NCBI RefSeq assembly: GCF_001645185.1
Contig: NZ_LXTQ01000020.1
Span: 186,001 to 250,000, forward strand
Origin: Methylobacillus sp. MM3
GTDB lineage: Bacteria > Pseudomonadota > Gammaproteobacteria > Burkholderiales > Methylophilaceae
DNA: 64,000 bases
Reading direction: 5' to 3'
The position numbers and the translations under genes are program-made. Position 1 is the stretch's first letter; every line of letters begins with the position of its first letter. Under the pieces are notes generated by a model. It made no database searches. It had not been told where the DNA came from and worked only from the letters and a program-made list of their open reading frames with translations. Shown piece by piece: positions 37,760 to 47,622 of the stretch.

Positions 37760-38839
37760 ATGCCTAATAAAATTCCAAATTCCTTCGTCGGACTCGAACA
37801 TCTCGCCACAGCAGTTTTGTTGCTCGATGGCGAAAGCCACGTACTCTATGCCAACCCGGCCGCGGAGGTTCTGTTCGCGATCAGCATGAACCAGATGAAT
37901 GGGTTTCAGCTCGGGCAGATTTTCCCCGGATGCGACACATTGTTATCGGCAGTGGAAAGCGCATTGGCGACCAATAGCCCCTTCCGCGAACATGAGTTGC
38001 CGATTACCACACTGAGGCAAGGCAACCTGTCGGTGACGTGTACGGCCACGCCAGTGGATGCTTCGCCGATTCGGCTGGTGCTTGAGTTCCAGCAGATGGA
38101 CCAGCAATTGCGCATCGCCCGTGAAGAGCGCATGCTGGTGCAACAGCAGGCCAATACGGAATTGCTGCGCAATCTGGCGCATGAAATCCGTAATCCGTTG
38201 GGTGGCTTGCGAGGAGCGGCTCAATTGCTGGAGCACGAACTGCCGCAGCAAAATCTGCGTGAGTACACACAAGTGATCATCAAGGAAGCGGATCGCTTGC
38301 AATCCTTGATGGATCGGCTGCTGGTCCCGCATCGTGTCCCGAAATACGAACTGACGAATATCCATGAAGTGCTCGAGCGCGTGCGCAGCCTGCTGATGGC
38401 GGAATCGCCACGCGGCATTACGATACGCCGGGATTACGATACCAGCTTGCCGGAACTCGTTGGCGATCGGGAAAAACTCATACAGGTTGTCCTCAATATC
38501 GCGCGTAATGCCGTCCAGGCGATGCAGGGTCAGGGCGAGATCATCTTTCGCACGCGTGCAGAGCGCCAGGTGACGCTGGTGCGCAAGCGCTATCGCGTCG
38601 CTATCAAGCTGCAAATTATCGACAACGGCCCCGGCATCCCGCCGGAAATTCGCGACCGTATTTTTTATCCTTTGGTGTCGGGTCGTGCGGACGGCTCGGG
38701 GCTGGGACTCACGCTCGCCCAGACGTTCGTCACGCAGCACCACGGGATGATCGAATGCGAAAGCGAGCCCGGAAATACCTGTTTCACCATTCGCCTGCCC
38801 ATTGAAAGCACGGCAATGAAGAGCAGCATCAGACAGTGA
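37760..38839 (+). CDS. glnL: Nitrogen regulation sensor kinase NtrB
   Basis: NtrB phosphorylates or dephosphorylates NtrC in response to PII. The 359-residue soluble kinase has a PAS domain (about 10-110), HisKA with His141 in AHEIRNPLGGLRGA, an N-box NIARNAVQAM, and G-boxes DNGPGIPPEIR and GSGLGL. The ATG at 37760 is preferred; an in-frame TTG six codons earlier is possible. It is followed 27 bases later by ntrC. Confidence 0.93.
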   Translation: MPNKIPNSFVGLEHLATAVLLLDGESHVLYANPAAEVLFAISMNQMNGFQLGQIFPGCDTLLSAVESALATNSPFREHELPITTLRQGNLSVTCTATPVDASPIRLVLEFQQMDQQLRIAREERMLVQQQANTELLRNLAHEIRNPLGGLRGAAQLLEHELPQQNLREYTQVIIKEADRLQSLMDRLLVPHRVPKYELTNIHEVLERVRSLLMAESPRGITIRRDYDTSLPELVGDREKLIQVVLNIARNAVQAMQGQGEIIFRTRAERQVTLVRKRYRVAIKLQIIDNGPGIPPEIRDRIFYPLVSGRADGSGLGLTLAQTFVTQHHGMIECESEPGNTCFTIRLPIESTAMKSSIRQ

Positions 38840-38866
38840 CACTGGCCAAATTAAAAGAGAATACGT

Positions 38867-40255
38867 ATGAAACCGATCTGGATTATTGACGACGACCGCT
38901 CCATTCGCTGGGTGTTCGAAAAAGCCTTGGCCCGCAGCGACATGGAGTTCAAGACATTTTCCTCCGCTCCGGAAGCGCTGGCCGCGCTGGCTGAAGAGGA
39001 ACCGCAGGTCGTGGTAAGCGATATCCGCATGCCCAACGGATCGGGACTGGATTTCCTGCAGGAGATCAAGCAGCGTCTGCCCGACGTGCCCGTCATCATC
39101 ATGACGGCTTATTCCGATCTGGAAAGCGCCGTGGCGGCTTTTCAGGGCGGTGCGTTCGAGTATCTGGCAAAACCCTTCGATGTCGACCAGGCCATCGACA
39201 TCATCCGCCGTGCCGTTGAAGAAAGTGCGCGTCAGACAAGCGACGACGAATACCCGCAGGAAACCCCGGAAATCATTGGGCAGGCGCCTGCGATGCAGGA
39301 AGTGTTCCGGGCGATCGGGCGCTTGTCTCGCTCCCATGCGACCGTATTGATCAATGGCGAATCCGGGACTGGCAAGGAACTGGTCGCCATGGCATTGCAT
39401 CGCCATAGCCCGCGTGCCGACAAACCCTTCATTGCGATCAACACGGCGGCCATACCCAAGGACTTGCTGGAATCCGAACTGTTCGGCCATGAACGCGGAT
39501 CTTTCACCGGCGCGCAGGCCGCACGGCGTGGGCGATTCGAGCAGGCGGACGGTGGGACACTTTTCCTGGACGAAATCGGCGACATGCCTTCCGACCTGCA
39601 AACGCGCTTGTTGCGCGTGCTGTGCGACGGTCAGTTCTATCGCGTGGGCGGTCATCAGCCGGTCAAGGTCAATGTGCGCATCATCGCGGCGACGCACCAG
39701 GATCTGGAAGAAAGAGTAAAGCAGGGCTTGTTCCGCGAGGACTTGTTCCACCGTCTGAATGTGATACGTCTCCGTCTGCCGCCTTTGCGCGAGCGGCGCG
39801 AAGACATCCCGCTGCTGGCACGGTATTTTCTGCAGCAAAGCGCCGTGGAGCTCGGTGTCGAACCCAAGCAACTGTCGGCGTCCGCCCTGCGCTATCTGGC
39901 GACGCTCGGCTGGAGCGGCAACGTGCGCCAACTGGAAAACGTCTGCCACTGGCTGACGGTCATGGCGCCGGGGCAGAACATCGATGTTGCCGATCTCCCG
40001 CAGGAATTGCGCGAGGATGTCAGCCGGCCGATCAATGTGGCTTCATGGCAGGAGGCGCTGGCGCAAGAGGTTGCGGATGCATTGGCGCGCGGCGAGCAGA
40101 ATGTGCTTGAAAGCCGCACACATGCTTTCGAACGCATCATGATCATCAAGGCGCTGGAGCATACCGGCGGCCGCCGCATCGAGGCCGCCAATCAGCTTGG
40201 CATGGGCCGCAATACGTTGACACGCAAGATTCAGGAGCTGGGAATAGGCGAATAG
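38867..40255 (+). CDS. glnG: Nitrogen regulation response regulator NtrC
   Basis: NtrC activates sigma-54 promoters under nitrogen limitation. The 462 residues hold a receiver (Asp52 in VVVSDIRMPN), an AAA+ domain with Walker A GESGTGKE (164-171), the sigma-54 contact loop GSFTGA (211-216), Walker B TLFLDEIGD (231-239), and a Fis-type helix-turn-helix (QLGMGRNTLTRKIQELGI). GSFTGA in place of GAFTGA is normal for NtrC. Its likely sites lie upstream of glnA. Confidence 0.95.
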   Translation: MKPIWIIDDDRSIRWVFEKALARSDMEFKTFSSAPEALAALAEEEPQVVVSDIRMPNGSGLDFLQEIKQRLPDVPVIIMTAYSDLESAVAAFQGGAFEYLAKPFDVDQAIDIIRRAVEESARQTSDDEYPQETPEIIGQAPAMQEVFRAIGRLSRSHATVLINGESGTGKELVAMALHRHSPRADKPFIAINTAAIPKDLLESELFGHERGSFTGAQAARRGRFEQADGGTLFLDEIGDMPSDLQTRLLRVLCDGQFYRVGGHQPVKVNVRIIAATHQDLEERVKQGLFREDLFHRLNVIRLRLPPLRERREDIPLLARYFLQQSAVELGVEPKQLSASALRYLATLGWSGNVRQLENVCHWLTVMAPGQNIDVADLPQELREDVSRPINVASWQEALAQEVADALARGEQNVLESRTHAFERIMIIKALEHTGGRRIEAANQLGMGRNTLTRKIQELGIGE

Positions 40256-40301
40256 TTCCGCGTCAGGGCGCGGATGTCAAAGAAAGCCCGCGCGTTTGCA
40301 A

Positions 40302-41699
40302 TCACGCAAGGGGTAATACTTTGCGCCCCTTGATGTGTTTGACCAGTATCTTGTAGGTGTCCAGATCGAATATTGCAACGGCGCCGCCTGCGAGTATTTC
40401 CACGATCTCGCTTTCATCGCGCGCAGTGCCCAGATACGACCAGCGGTCCACGATATGCATTTCTTCGCGACCATCATGCTTTTCGGGGATACCTATTGGG
40501 CTGGCGTACGGCCAGGCGTTGAGCTTCAGTCGGGCAAGGGCTTCTGCCAGACGCAAATCATGACGTAGCGGGTCTTCCTTGCCAACGCAAACGCCATGAC
40601 ATTTTTTGAGCTGATGGGCGAAGCAGGGAGTTGCCTTGGCGCGCGAGGGTTTCTCAATCCCCAGCTGGATCAGGCACAAGCGGTGCGCGTCGGCCAGATC
40701 GCGCAAAGTCTGCACCGCTTTGCGCTGTGAAGTAAACATTCCGTAAAGATTGTCAGCGCGGCCGAAATCGATGTCGGCCGCATATTTCAGCGTAACCATG
40801 TGGCCGCCCTGCGGCGCTGGCAGCATTTGCCAAGCACATAAATCATTTTCGCGGCGCAGGCGCTGGTTATGGATAGGCTGGAGCTGTTTGATCAGTTTTG
40901 CCTCAAGCAGCAGTGCGCCGAGTTCGCCGGCGGTTTCGCGCCATTCGACCCGTTTCAGTTGTTGCGAAATACGCAGCTCTTTAGTACTGCGGTGATCGCC
41001 CGAGAAATGCGAAAGCACGCGACTGCGCAGACCTGTGCTTTTGCCGATATACAGCGGCATGTCGTTGTCGCCGTAGAACAGATACACGCCCGGCCCATCG
41101 GGAATGTCGTCGATCAATCCTTCCGGGATGTGCGTGGGCAAGGACGGTTTTGCCATCACATGGCGGATCGCGTCGTTGATCGCAGTGGCGTCATGCTCGT
41201 GCGGCAGCTGTTTCAGAAATTTTGCCAGCACGCGCGCATCCGCCAAGGCGCGATGACGGTCTTCGACCTGAATGCCCAGGCGCTGGATCAGGCTGTCGAG
41301 GTTGTGTTTGTAGAATTGCGGATAAAGCCTCCGCGACAGGCGCACGGTGCAAAGCGTATCGGCCCGAAAGGCGGTTTCCAGTCGCTTGAATTCGTTCTTG
41401 ATGAAGGCGTAGTCAAAGCGCACGTTATGGGCGACAAAGAGGCGGCCGGCAAGCCGCTGTTGAAGTTCCTCCGCGACTTGCGAAAAAGTCGGTGCGGCTT
41501 CGACCATGGCATTGCTGATGCCTGTGAGCTGCTCGATGAATGGCGGAATACGGGCTTCGGGATTGACCAGCGTGCTCCACTCGCGCACCGAGCCGTCGGG
41601 ATCCATTTCCACCACGCCGATTTCGGTGATGCGGTCATACTGCGGGCTGGTACCCGTCGTTTCAACGTCGACACAGGCAATGGGTTGATCAAGCATCAA
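40302..41699 (-). CDS. DEDDh exonuclease fused to GIY-YIG (UvrC/Cho-like) nuclease
   Basis: The N-terminal half (about 1-165) is a DnaQ-type 3'-5' exonuclease with DxE at 11 and 13 (DVETTG), Asp96 (HNVRFD), His149 and Asp154 (HRALADA). Residues 200-280 form a GIY-YIG domain with GVYLFYG, YIGKSTGLRSRV and the catalytic Glu region LLLEAKLIKQLQP. A UvrC/Cho-like tail contains the Cys cluster CFAHQLKKCHGVCVG. All key residues of both nucleases are kept. Role is presumably repair. It is 32 bases after moaC. Confidence 0.88.
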   Translation of the reverse strand: MMLDQPIACVDVETTGTSPQYDRITEIGVVEMDPDGSVREWSTLVNPEARIPPFIEQLTGISNAMVEAAPTFSQVAEELQQRLAGRLFVAHNVRFDYAFIKNEFKRLETAFRADTLCTVRLSRRLYPQFYKHNLDSLIQRLGIQVEDRHRALADARVLAKFLKQLPHEHDATAINDAIRHVMAKPSLPTHIPEGLIDDIPDGPGVYLFYGDNDMPLYIGKSTGLRSRVLSHFSGDHRSTKELRISQQLKRVEWRETAGELGALLLEAKLIKQLQPIHNQRLRRENDLCAWQMLPAPQGGHMVTLKYAADIDFGRADNLYGMFTSQRKAVQTLRDLADAHRLCLIQLGIEKPSRAKATPCFAHQLKKCHGVCVGKEDPLRHDLRLAEALARLKLNAWPYASPIGIPEKHDGREEMHIVDRWSYLGTARDESEIVEILAGGAVAIFDLDTYKILVKHIKGRKVLPLA

Positions 41700-41731
41700 A
41701 TAGATTCAATCGGTTGGGAGTTGGCGTGCGC

Positions 41732-42208
41732 TTACTTTTCAGCGAGCCAGTGGCCGGATTTTCCGCCCTGTTTTTCCAGCAGCCGGACATCGGTGATTGT
41801 CATGCCGCGATCCACGGCCTTGCACATGTCATAAATGGTCAGGAGCGCCACGCTGGTGGCGGTCAGTGCTTCCATTTCGACGCCGGTGCGCCCCACGGTT
41901 TCGGCCGTGACGGTGCAATGTATGGTATCGGGTCCGGCAATTTCAAACTCCACGCCCACCTTGGTCAGCGCGATGGGATGACAAAGGGGAATCAGTTCGG
42001 AGGTGCGCTTCGATCCTTGAATCGCTGCAATGCGCGCAATGCCGAGCACATCCCCCTTCTTGGCATCGCCTTGCAGGATCAGCGCCAGCGTTTGCGGCTG
42101 CATGCGGATGCTGCCGGCGGCACGGGCGATGCGGCGTGTTTCGGATTTGTCGCCCACGTCCACCATGTGCGCCTGGCCTGCTGCGTTAAAGTGTGTAAAT
42201 TGACCCAT
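41732..42208 (-). CDS. moaC: Cyclic pyranopterin monophosphate synthase
   Basis: MoaC completes the first stage of molybdenum cofactor synthesis with MoaA. The 158 residues contain [12 protein letters not shown] (about 15-26), [14 protein letters not shown] (about 66-79) and the active-site region [21 protein letters not shown], broken here as GVEMEALTA and LTIYDMCKA. The ATG at 42208 is used; an ATG six codons earlier is less likely. It is divergent from bepA. No other moa gene is in the window. Confidence 0.95.
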   Translation of the reverse strand: MGQFTHFNAAGQAHMVDVGDKSETRRIARAAGSIRMQPQTLALILQGDAKKGDVLGIARIAAIQGSKRTSELIPLCHPIALTKVGVEFEIAGPDTIHCTVTAETVGRTGVEMEALTATSVALLTIYDMCKAVDRGMTITDVRLLEKQGGKSGHWLAEK

Positions 42209-42249
42209 CGCGCTATGAACTCTCAAGATGAAGCATATATCATAGCAGG

Positions 42250-43668
42250 GTGAAATTCGTTTATCTTTTCCTGCTGCTGTTGTGTGTTCCCAACGCCCTT
42301 GCCGACGGCCTGCCGGACCTGGGCGATTCTTCCCAGTTGGCGCTGACTGCCCAGGACGAACGCCGCATCGGCGAGGAAATCATGCGCGACGTGAATGCCA
42401 GCGGCGATGTCATCAAGGATATCGAAGTCGTCGATTACTTGCAGAATCTGGGCTATCGTCTCGCCGCCAACAGCGGCGATGCTCCTCAGAAATTCACCTT
42501 TTTCGTGGTGCAAGACCCCAGCATCAACGCATTCGCGCTTCCTGCCAGCATCATCGGCGTGCACAGCGGCCTTATCATGGCCTCCAGCAGCGAATCCGAA
42601 CTCGCCAGTGTCATCAGCCACGAAATCGGCCACGTTACGCAACACCATATTGCCCGGATGATCGCCCAGCAGAAACAGGATGCATGGCAATCCTTTGCCG
42701 CAATGGCGTTTGCGTTGCTCGCCGCGCGCTCCAATCCGCAACTTGCAGGCGCATCGATGCAGGCAGCACAGGCCGGCGCGATTCAGAAGCAGTTGGACTA
42801 TACCCGCGAGCATGAACGTGAAGCCGACCGCGTCGGTTTGCAGATTCTCAGCCAGGCGGGGTTCGATACGCGGGCGATGCCGGCTTTCTTCGACAAGCTG
42901 ATGAAAGGCACGCGCTTTTACGAAGGCAGTGCGCCCGCTTTCCTGCGCACCCACCCGCTGACCACCGAGCGGATTGCCGATGTGCGCAACCGCGTCGAGC
43001 AGCTGCCCTATCGGCAGGTCACCGATAGCCCGGAATTCAACTACACCCGGGCCAAACTGCGCGCGATGGTGGGTAATCCCAACCAAGCGGTGCAGTGGTT
43101 CCAGTCCATTCTGAATGACAAGAAATACGTCGACGAAGCCGCGCAGCGCTACGGACTGGCCGTGGCATATTTGCGTGCGAACAAGCTGGAGTCGGCGCGA
43201 GAAGAAGTGGCCTGGCTACGGAACAAGGCACCGCGCAATCCGATGATCGAAACCCTGGCCGGCAATCTGCTGGTGGCCATGGGCAACGAGCGCCAGGCCG
43301 AAGCGCAGTTCAAGCAAGGGCTGGCGGCTTACCCCAACCATCGCGGACTCATTTATGGCTATGGCGAATTGCTGCTGGCAACCGGGCAGCTGGATGCGGC
43401 GGTCAAGCTCATTACCGATAAACAGCAAGCCTATCCCGACGATCCCTATTTTTACGAGCTGAAGTCGCAGGCATACACGCGGCTGGGAAAGAATCTGTTA
43501 CGCCATCAGGCACAAGGTGAGGCGTATTATTTGCGCTACAACCTGCCTGCCGCGATCGAACAGATGGAAATCGCCCTTAGAAGCGGTGATGGCAACTTTT
43601 ATGAAATGTCGGGTGTTGAGGCGCGGTTGAAGCAAATGCGCTCCATGCTCGCGGAGCCTAAACGATAG
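42250..43668 (+). CDS. bepA: M48 family metalloprotease, BepA-like
   Basis: A signal peptide (about 1-18) precedes a zinc metalloprotease domain with HEIGH (124-128) and a downstream third-ligand Glu in [13 protein letters not shown]-terminal TPR-like helical part (about 270-460) follows. In E. coli BepA/YfgC aids or degrades stalled outer-membrane proteins such as LptD. The 472 residues fit. The start is GTG at 42250 after AGCAGG. soxY begins two bases after the stop. Confidence 0.9.
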   Translation: MKFVYLFLLLLCVPNALADGLPDLGDSSQLALTAQDERRIGEEIMRDVNASGDVIKDIEVVDYLQNLGYRLAANSGDAPQKFTFFVVQDPSINAFALPASIIGVHSGLIMASSSESELASVISHEIGHVTQHHIARMIAQQKQDAWQSFAAMAFALLAARSNPQLAGASMQAAQAGAIQKQLDYTREHEREADRVGLQILSQAGFDTRAMPAFFDKLMKGTRFYEGSAPAFLRTHPLTTERIADVRNRVEQLPYRQVTDSPEFNYTRAKLRAMVGNPNQAVQWFQSILNDKKYVDEAAQRYGLAVAYLRANKLESAREEVAWLRNKAPRNPMIETLAGNLLVAMGNERQAEAQFKQGLAAYPNHRGLIYGYGELLLATGQLDAAVKLITDKQQAYPDDPYFYELKSQAYTRLGKNLLRHQAQGEAYYLRYNLPAAIEQMEIALRSGDGNFYEMSGVEARLKQMRSMLAEPKR

Positions 43669-43670
43669 GG

Positions 43671-44120
43671 GTGCAAGTGAATCGCAGATCGATATTGAAG
43701 TCGTGCGCGGCCGTGATTTCCCTGCTTGCGCTAGTGCCATTGCATGCGCTGGCTGCTGCCTGGAATCGTCAGGCATTCGAGTCCGACAAAGTTGAAGGTG
43801 CCTTGCAAGGCTTGGGGGTGACGGGCGATGAATCCAGCCCGGAGATCGAGATCATCGCGCCGCAAATGGCGGAGAACGGCGCCATTATCCAGATCGAAGT
43901 CATCAGTCGCATTCCCGGCACCGAGGCGATCTCCATCCTGGCGGAAAAGAATCCGACGCCGCTGATTGCCAATTTCATGTTTTCGAATGGGGCCGAGCCC
44001 TACCTCATCACCCGCATCAAGATGGCGGAAACGGCCGACCTGAAAGTCATCGTCAAAGCCAATGACAAATATTACTCGGCTTCGCGTCGGATTGAGGTTG
44101 CTGTCGGAGGGTGCGGTTAA
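43671..44120 (+). CDS. soxY: Thiosulfate carrier subunit SoxY
   Basis: SoxY carries sulfur intermediates on a C-terminal swinging-arm Cys. The 149 residues start with a Tat-type signal (NRRSILK, then a hydrophobic stretch to about 32) and end VGGCG, with the carrier Cys second from the end. The start is a GTG at 43671 or 43677. The TAATG junction couples it to soxZ. SoxXA, SoxB and SoxCD are not in the window. Confidence 0.9.
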   Translation: MQVNRRSILKSCAAVISLLALVPLHALAAAWNRQAFESDKVEGALQGLGVTGDESSPEIEIIAPQMAENGAIIQIEVISRIPGTEAISILAEKNPTPLIANFMFSNGAEPYLITRIKMAETADLKVIVKANDKYYSASRRIEVAVGGCG

Positions 44121-44437
44121 TGGCTGACATGATGAAGATTCGCGCGCGCCTCAAGGATGGCGTGACGGAGGTGAAAGTACTGATGATCCATCCGATGGAA
44201 ACCGGCCGCCGCATCAACGATGTTGGCGAAACGGTACCGGCGCATTTTATCCAGATGGTGACCGCGACGCTGAACGGCAAGACGGTGCTTGAGGCGCAGT
44301 GGGGCACCGGCATTTCCAAGAATCCCTACCTGACATTCCGCCTGCGCGGCGCGAGTCTGGGCGACAAGCTCGCCGTGAGCTGGGTAGACAACAAGGGAGC
44401 AACGAATGCCATCGAGGGTGTCGTTGAAGGCTCTTAG
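44120..44437 (+). CDS. soxZ: Sulfur carrier complex subunit SoxZ
   Basis: SoxZ is the immunoglobulin-like partner of SoxY in the periplasmic carrier. It has no signal of its own and travels with SoxY. The 105 residues include KIRARLKDGVTEVKVLMIHPMETG-type family sequence at the N-terminus and NPYLTFRLRGASLGDKL (about 72-88). The ATG at 44120 overlaps the soxY stop; three earlier codons in frame are ignored. The stop lies in a small repeat. Confidence 0.92.
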   Translation: MADMMKIRARLKDGVTEVKVLMIHPMETGRRINDVGETVPAHFIQMVTATLNGKTVLEAQWGTGISKNPYLTFRLRGASLGDKLAVSWVDNKGATNAIEGVVEGS

Positions 44438-44455
44438 AGTTAGAGCCTCTTAGAG
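44431..44455. repeat. Two CTCTTAGAG direct repeats at the soxZ 3' end
   Basis: The 9-bp palindrome CTCTTAGAG occurs at 44431-44439 and 44447-44455. The first contains the soxZ stop and the second the stop of the convergent gene. AGGCTCT (44428) and AGAGCCT (44442) can also form a hairpin, but no T run follows. Confidence 0.6.
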
Positions 44456-44713
44456 CATTTCGCGAATTTCGCGCTCGTACTCGGGAAAATAGCGTCCGAT
44501 CACGGGCAAATTGAACGTTCGCAAGATGCTGGTGTTGGATTCCCGTTCCAGCAGAAAATCGAACGAACGGCTGAGCAGGCGTTCGACGGCAACTTTTCCC
44601 TCGGTCAGCTTTTCGGCGTAATCAGGATCAACCGTGACGGTATGCGTGGTGGTTGCTCCGTCCTCAACCGTCACTTCATACGTTGTATCGTTGAGCTTTC
44701 TGACTTGTATCAT
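44450..44713 (-). CDS. Conserved hypothetical protein
   Basis: This 87-residue cytosolic protein has no domain I recognise. The N-terminal half reads as beta strands (VRKLNDTTYEVTVEDG), and the C-terminal half is helical with SRSFDFLLERE and PVIGRYFPEYEREI. GGAGG lies five bases before the ATG, which supports a real gene. It is convergent with soxZ and 43 bases after hda-strand gene ends. No function is proposed. Confidence 0.65.
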   Translation of the reverse strand: MIQVRKLNDTTYEVTVEDGATTTHTVTVDPDYAEKLTEGKVAVERLLSRSFDFLLERESNTSILRTFNLPVIGRYFPEYEREIREML

Positions 44714-44756
44714 ACGGCCTCCAATCGTAAAAGCCTGCTGAAACAGGCTCTTGGAA

Positions 44757-45383
44757 TCAATCCGGTTTCACGGTGGGCTGCAGCATCTGGCGAAGCAGTG
44801 GCAGCGTAACCGGCCGCTTGGCAGTGAGCGACCACTTATCCAGTGCATCCAGCGTTGCCATCAGCGTGCGCAAATCGCGTCGCAGATGACGCAAGCAATA
44901 ATCCAGTACTTCATCGGGCAATTTCATTCCGCGTTCATCGGCATGCGCTTTCAATGCCTGCGCTTTCTCTTCGTCAGAAAGCGGCTGCAACTGATATACC
45001 AATCCCCAGGAAAGCCGCGTCGCCAGGTCGTCACGCAATCCCATCTGCATCGGAGCAGCTTCGCCAGCGACAATCAGCGCGCCGCCGCTTTCGCGCAAGC
45101 GGTTGTACATATTGAAAAGTGAAATCTGTGCGTTTTCGTCGAGACGCTGGACATCATCCGCAATGCCCAGTGCGACGCCATGCTGCCTGGCAAGTTCACT
45201 GCATGCATGCAACAAATGGCTTTTGCCGCTTCCACCGGTACCCCACAGGTAGATGAAACGCACGTCGGCTTTGCCGGTCGCGGCGAGGTAAAGACTGTGC
45301 AGGGCCTCGGCATTGCGGCCGGGAACAAAATTTTCCAGCGTCGGCGCTGGGGCCGGCTGGATATCGAGCAGGAGTTGCTTCAC
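44757..45383 (-). CDS. hda: DnaA regulatory inactivator Hda
   Basis: Hda binds the DNA sliding clamp and stimulates hydrolysis of DnaA-ATP, limiting re-initiation. The 208 residues begin with a likely clamp motif, KQLLLDI. They then have FVPGRNAEAL, Walker A WGTGGSGKSH (about 47-56) and the AAA+ core without a DnaA DNA-binding domain. The GTG at 45383 overlaps the permease stop (GTGA). The much longer open frame upstream is an antisense-type shadow. Confidence 0.9.
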   Translation of the reverse strand: MKQLLLDIQPAPAPTLENFVPGRNAEALHSLYLAATGKADVRFIYLWGTGGSGKSHLLHACSELARQHGVALGIADDVQRLDENAQISLFNMYNRLRESGGALIVAGEAAPMQMGLRDDLATRLSWGLVYQLQPLSDEEKAQALKAHADERGMKLPDEVLDYCLRHLRRDLRTLMATLDALDKWSLTAKRPVTLPLLRQMLQPTVKPD

Positions 45384-46456
45384 TTCAGATAGGTTTCGCT
45401 GGAGATATAGGATTGGTTGAGATGGCGCAGGCCGACTGCGATAGCGGCACCGACGGGCAATGCCAGCAATACTCCGGCAAAGCCGAAAAGCTGGCCGCCG
45501 GCGAGCAGTACGAAAATGACCGCGACGGGATGAAGGCCGATACGGTCGCCGACCAGCCAGGGAGTCAGCACCATGCCTTCCAGCACCTGGCCGACGGTGA
45601 ATACAACGGCGATGGGGATCAGCGGCGCAAAACTGGAAAATTGCAGCAATGCTGCCAGGACGGCGAGCACGATGCCAATGGTGATGCCAAGATAAGGCAC
45701 GAAGCCGAGCAGGCCGGCAATAATGCCGATGGGCAGGGCCAGTTCCAGGCCGGTCATCCATAGCGCGATGGCATAGAACGCGCTCATCATCAGCATCACG
45801 GAAAGTTGCCCGCGCAGGAACTCGGCCAGCACCAGATCGATTTCATGAGCGATCAATGCAATTTTGTCATACCAGCGGCGCGGTACGAGTTGGCCAATAC
45901 GCGCGATCAGTTCGCGCCAGTCCCGCAGCAGGTAAAACAGCACCAGCGGTATCAGCAGCAGGCTCATCAGAAAGCCGAAAAATGCCGCGCCATGCGTGCC
46001 GACGATGAGCAGCGCCTGCCCCGCGAAATTGCCGGCGGTTTTCCAGTGTTCGGTCAGCATGGACTGGATCTGGGCCAGGTCAATGGCCAGCGTGATGCCG
46101 AAGTACTTGAGAAGCAACGGTTCCAACCAGCTACGCAGGGCTTCAAAATACGCAGGTAGCCGTTGCGTCAGCAGCAGGATTTCTTTTTGCAGCAACGGCA
46201 CGACGATCAGCAGCAACAGCACGAATAATCCCGTCAAAAGCAGCAGAATCAGCACCGTGGCCGGCGCGCGTCCCAGCTGCCAGCGACCGAAATGGATGCG
46301 CATCAGGCGGTCGACGAGCGGGCTGCAGATGTAGGCGAGGATGGCGGCGGTGAGAAACGGCGCAAGAATGTCGCGCAGCAGGTAGAGCAGCACGCAGAAG
46401 AGCGCGAGCGCAGCCAACCATTGATAGGGCAGTCCGGTGTCTCGTTTTGCGGCCAT
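45380..46456 (-). CDS. perM: AI-2E/PerM family membrane protein
   Basis: The 358 residues have about seven or eight membrane helices and family motifs such as [13 protein letters not shown] near the N-terminus and [17 protein letters not shown] near 300. The family includes TqsA and PerM; the substrate here is unknown. The start at 46456 ([13 protein letters not shown]) is chosen because the upstream extension lies in the shared promoter region with purM. purM, perM and hda as neighbours is a frequent arrangement. Confidence 0.85.
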   Translation of the reverse strand: MAAKRDTGLPYQWLAALALFCVLLYLLRDILAPFLTAAILAYICSPLVDRLMRIHFGRWQLGRAPATVLILLLLTGLFVLLLLIVVPLLQKEILLLTQRLPAYFEALRSWLEPLLLKYFGITLAIDLAQIQSMLTEHWKTAGNFAGQALLIVGTHGAAFFGFLMSLLLIPLVLFYLLRDWRELIARIGQLVPRRWYDKIALIAHEIDLVLAEFLRGQLSVMLMMSAFYAIALWMTGLELALPIGIIAGLLGFVPYLGITIGIVLAVLAALLQFSSFAPLIPIAVVFTVGQVLEGMVLTPWLVGDRIGLHPVAVIFVLLAGGQLFGFAGVLLALPVGAAIAVGLRHLNQSYISSETYLK

Positions 46457-46517
46457 TTCGGGTAAAATCACGGTTCTTGAAGCCTGTAATGTATCCTCTG
46501 GAAAGCGAGAACTCAAC

Positions 46518-47567
46518 TTGAACCCTTCCGATTCCGCCAAAACCTCGATCAGCTACCGCGATGCGGGGGTCGATATCGAAGCCGGCGACGCGCTGGTCGA
46601 AGACATCAAGCCATTTGCCAAGCGCACCATGCGCCCCGAAGTGCTGGCCGGCATCGGCGGCTTCGGCTCGCTGTTTGAAGTCCCCAAAAAATTCAAGAAT
46701 CCGGTGCTGGTGTCTGGTACTGACGGTGTCGGCACCAAGCTGAAGCTGGCTTTTCAGCTGAACAAGCACGACACGGTCGGCATCGATCTCGTCGCCATGT
46801 GCGTCAATGACATCCTGGTGCAGGGCGCCGAACCATTGTTTTTCCTCGATTACTTCGCCTGTGGCAAGCTGGAAGTCGGCGCCGCGGCACAGGTGATCAA
46901 AGGCATTGCCGCCGGTTGCGAACAAGCCGGTTGCGCACTGGTAGGCGGCGAAACCGCCGAAATGCCGGGCATGTACCCGCCGGGCGAATACGATCTGGCC
47001 GGTTTCTCGGTAGGTGCGGTGGACAAGGACAAAATTATCGACGGCACCACCATCGCTCCGGGCGACGTGGTGCTGGGCCTCGCTTCCAGCGGCGCGCACT
47101 CCAACGGCTACTCGCTGGTGCGCAAACTGATCGAGGTTTCCGGCATAGCCATGGACAGCGATTTCCACGGCCGCCCGTTTCGCGATGTGGTGATGGAACC
47201 GACCCGCATTTACGTGAAGCCGCTGCTCAAGCTGATCGAGACACTTCCGGTCAAGGGCATGGCGCACATTACCGGTGGCGGCCTGACGGAAAACATTCCG
47301 CGTGTTTTGCCAGAGGGCGTCACGGCCGAACTGAAGCGCGGCAGCTGGACCATCCCTCCGCTATTCGGCTGGATGCAGGAACAAGGCAATATCGCCGAAG
47401 ACGAGATGCTGCGTACCTTCAATTGCGGCATCGGCATGGCAATCATCGTGGCCGCTGAAGACGCCGAGCGCGCAACTGCGCTCCTGGCCGCCGAAGGCGA
47501 ACAAGTCTTCCGCATCGGGGTCATACGTACCCGCGCCGCAGGCGAGCATCAGACCGTCGTCGCCTGA
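46518..47567 (+). CDS. purM: Phosphoribosylformylglycinamidine cyclo-ligase
   Basis: PurM forms aminoimidazole ribotide (AIR) in purine synthesis. The 349 residues contain [13 protein letters not shown] (about 12-24), [13 protein letters not shown] (about 67-79), [12 protein letters not shown] (about 146-157) and [13 protein letters not shown] (about 247-259). The start is TTG at 46518, giving a usual N-terminus; the open frame continues upstream but would overlap the perM start region. It is followed by two DUF3108 genes. Confidence 0.95.
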   Translation: MNPSDSAKTSISYRDAGVDIEAGDALVEDIKPFAKRTMRPEVLAGIGGFGSLFEVPKKFKNPVLVSGTDGVGTKLKLAFQLNKHDTVGIDLVAMCVNDILVQGAEPLFFLDYFACGKLEVGAAAQVIKGIAAGCEQAGCALVGGETAEMPGMYPPGEYDLAGFSVGAVDKDKIIDGTTIAPGDVVLGLASSGAHSNGYSLVRKLIEVSGIAMDSDFHGRPFRDVVMEPTRIYVKPLLKLIETLPVKGMAHITGGGLTENIPRVLPEGVTAELKRGSWTIPPLFGWMQEQGNIAEDEMLRTFNCGIGMAIIVAAEDAERATALLAAEGEQVFRIGVIRTRAAGEHQTVVA

Positions 47568-47622
47568 TCTCTGCCAACCGCCTGAGTTCCGGTGCGTTAC
47601 TGGATTAGGAGGATTTAACCCC

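Noticed and set aside
37943..39949. Open frame of 668 codons on the minus strand, opposite ntrB and ntrC
   Set aside because: It is the antisense mirror of two well-supported genes with strong protein motifs. Its product has no recognisable domain and it has no ribosome site.
40256..40301. GC-rich arms GCGCGG / CCGCGC between ntrC and the fusion nuclease
   Set aside because: Six pairs, a long loop and no T run; too weak for a terminator call.
45384..45761. N-terminal extension of hda by about 126 codons
   Set aside because: The extension is antisense-like Arg/His-rich sequence lying over the permease gene. The GTG at 45383 gives the normal Hda length and a clamp motif.
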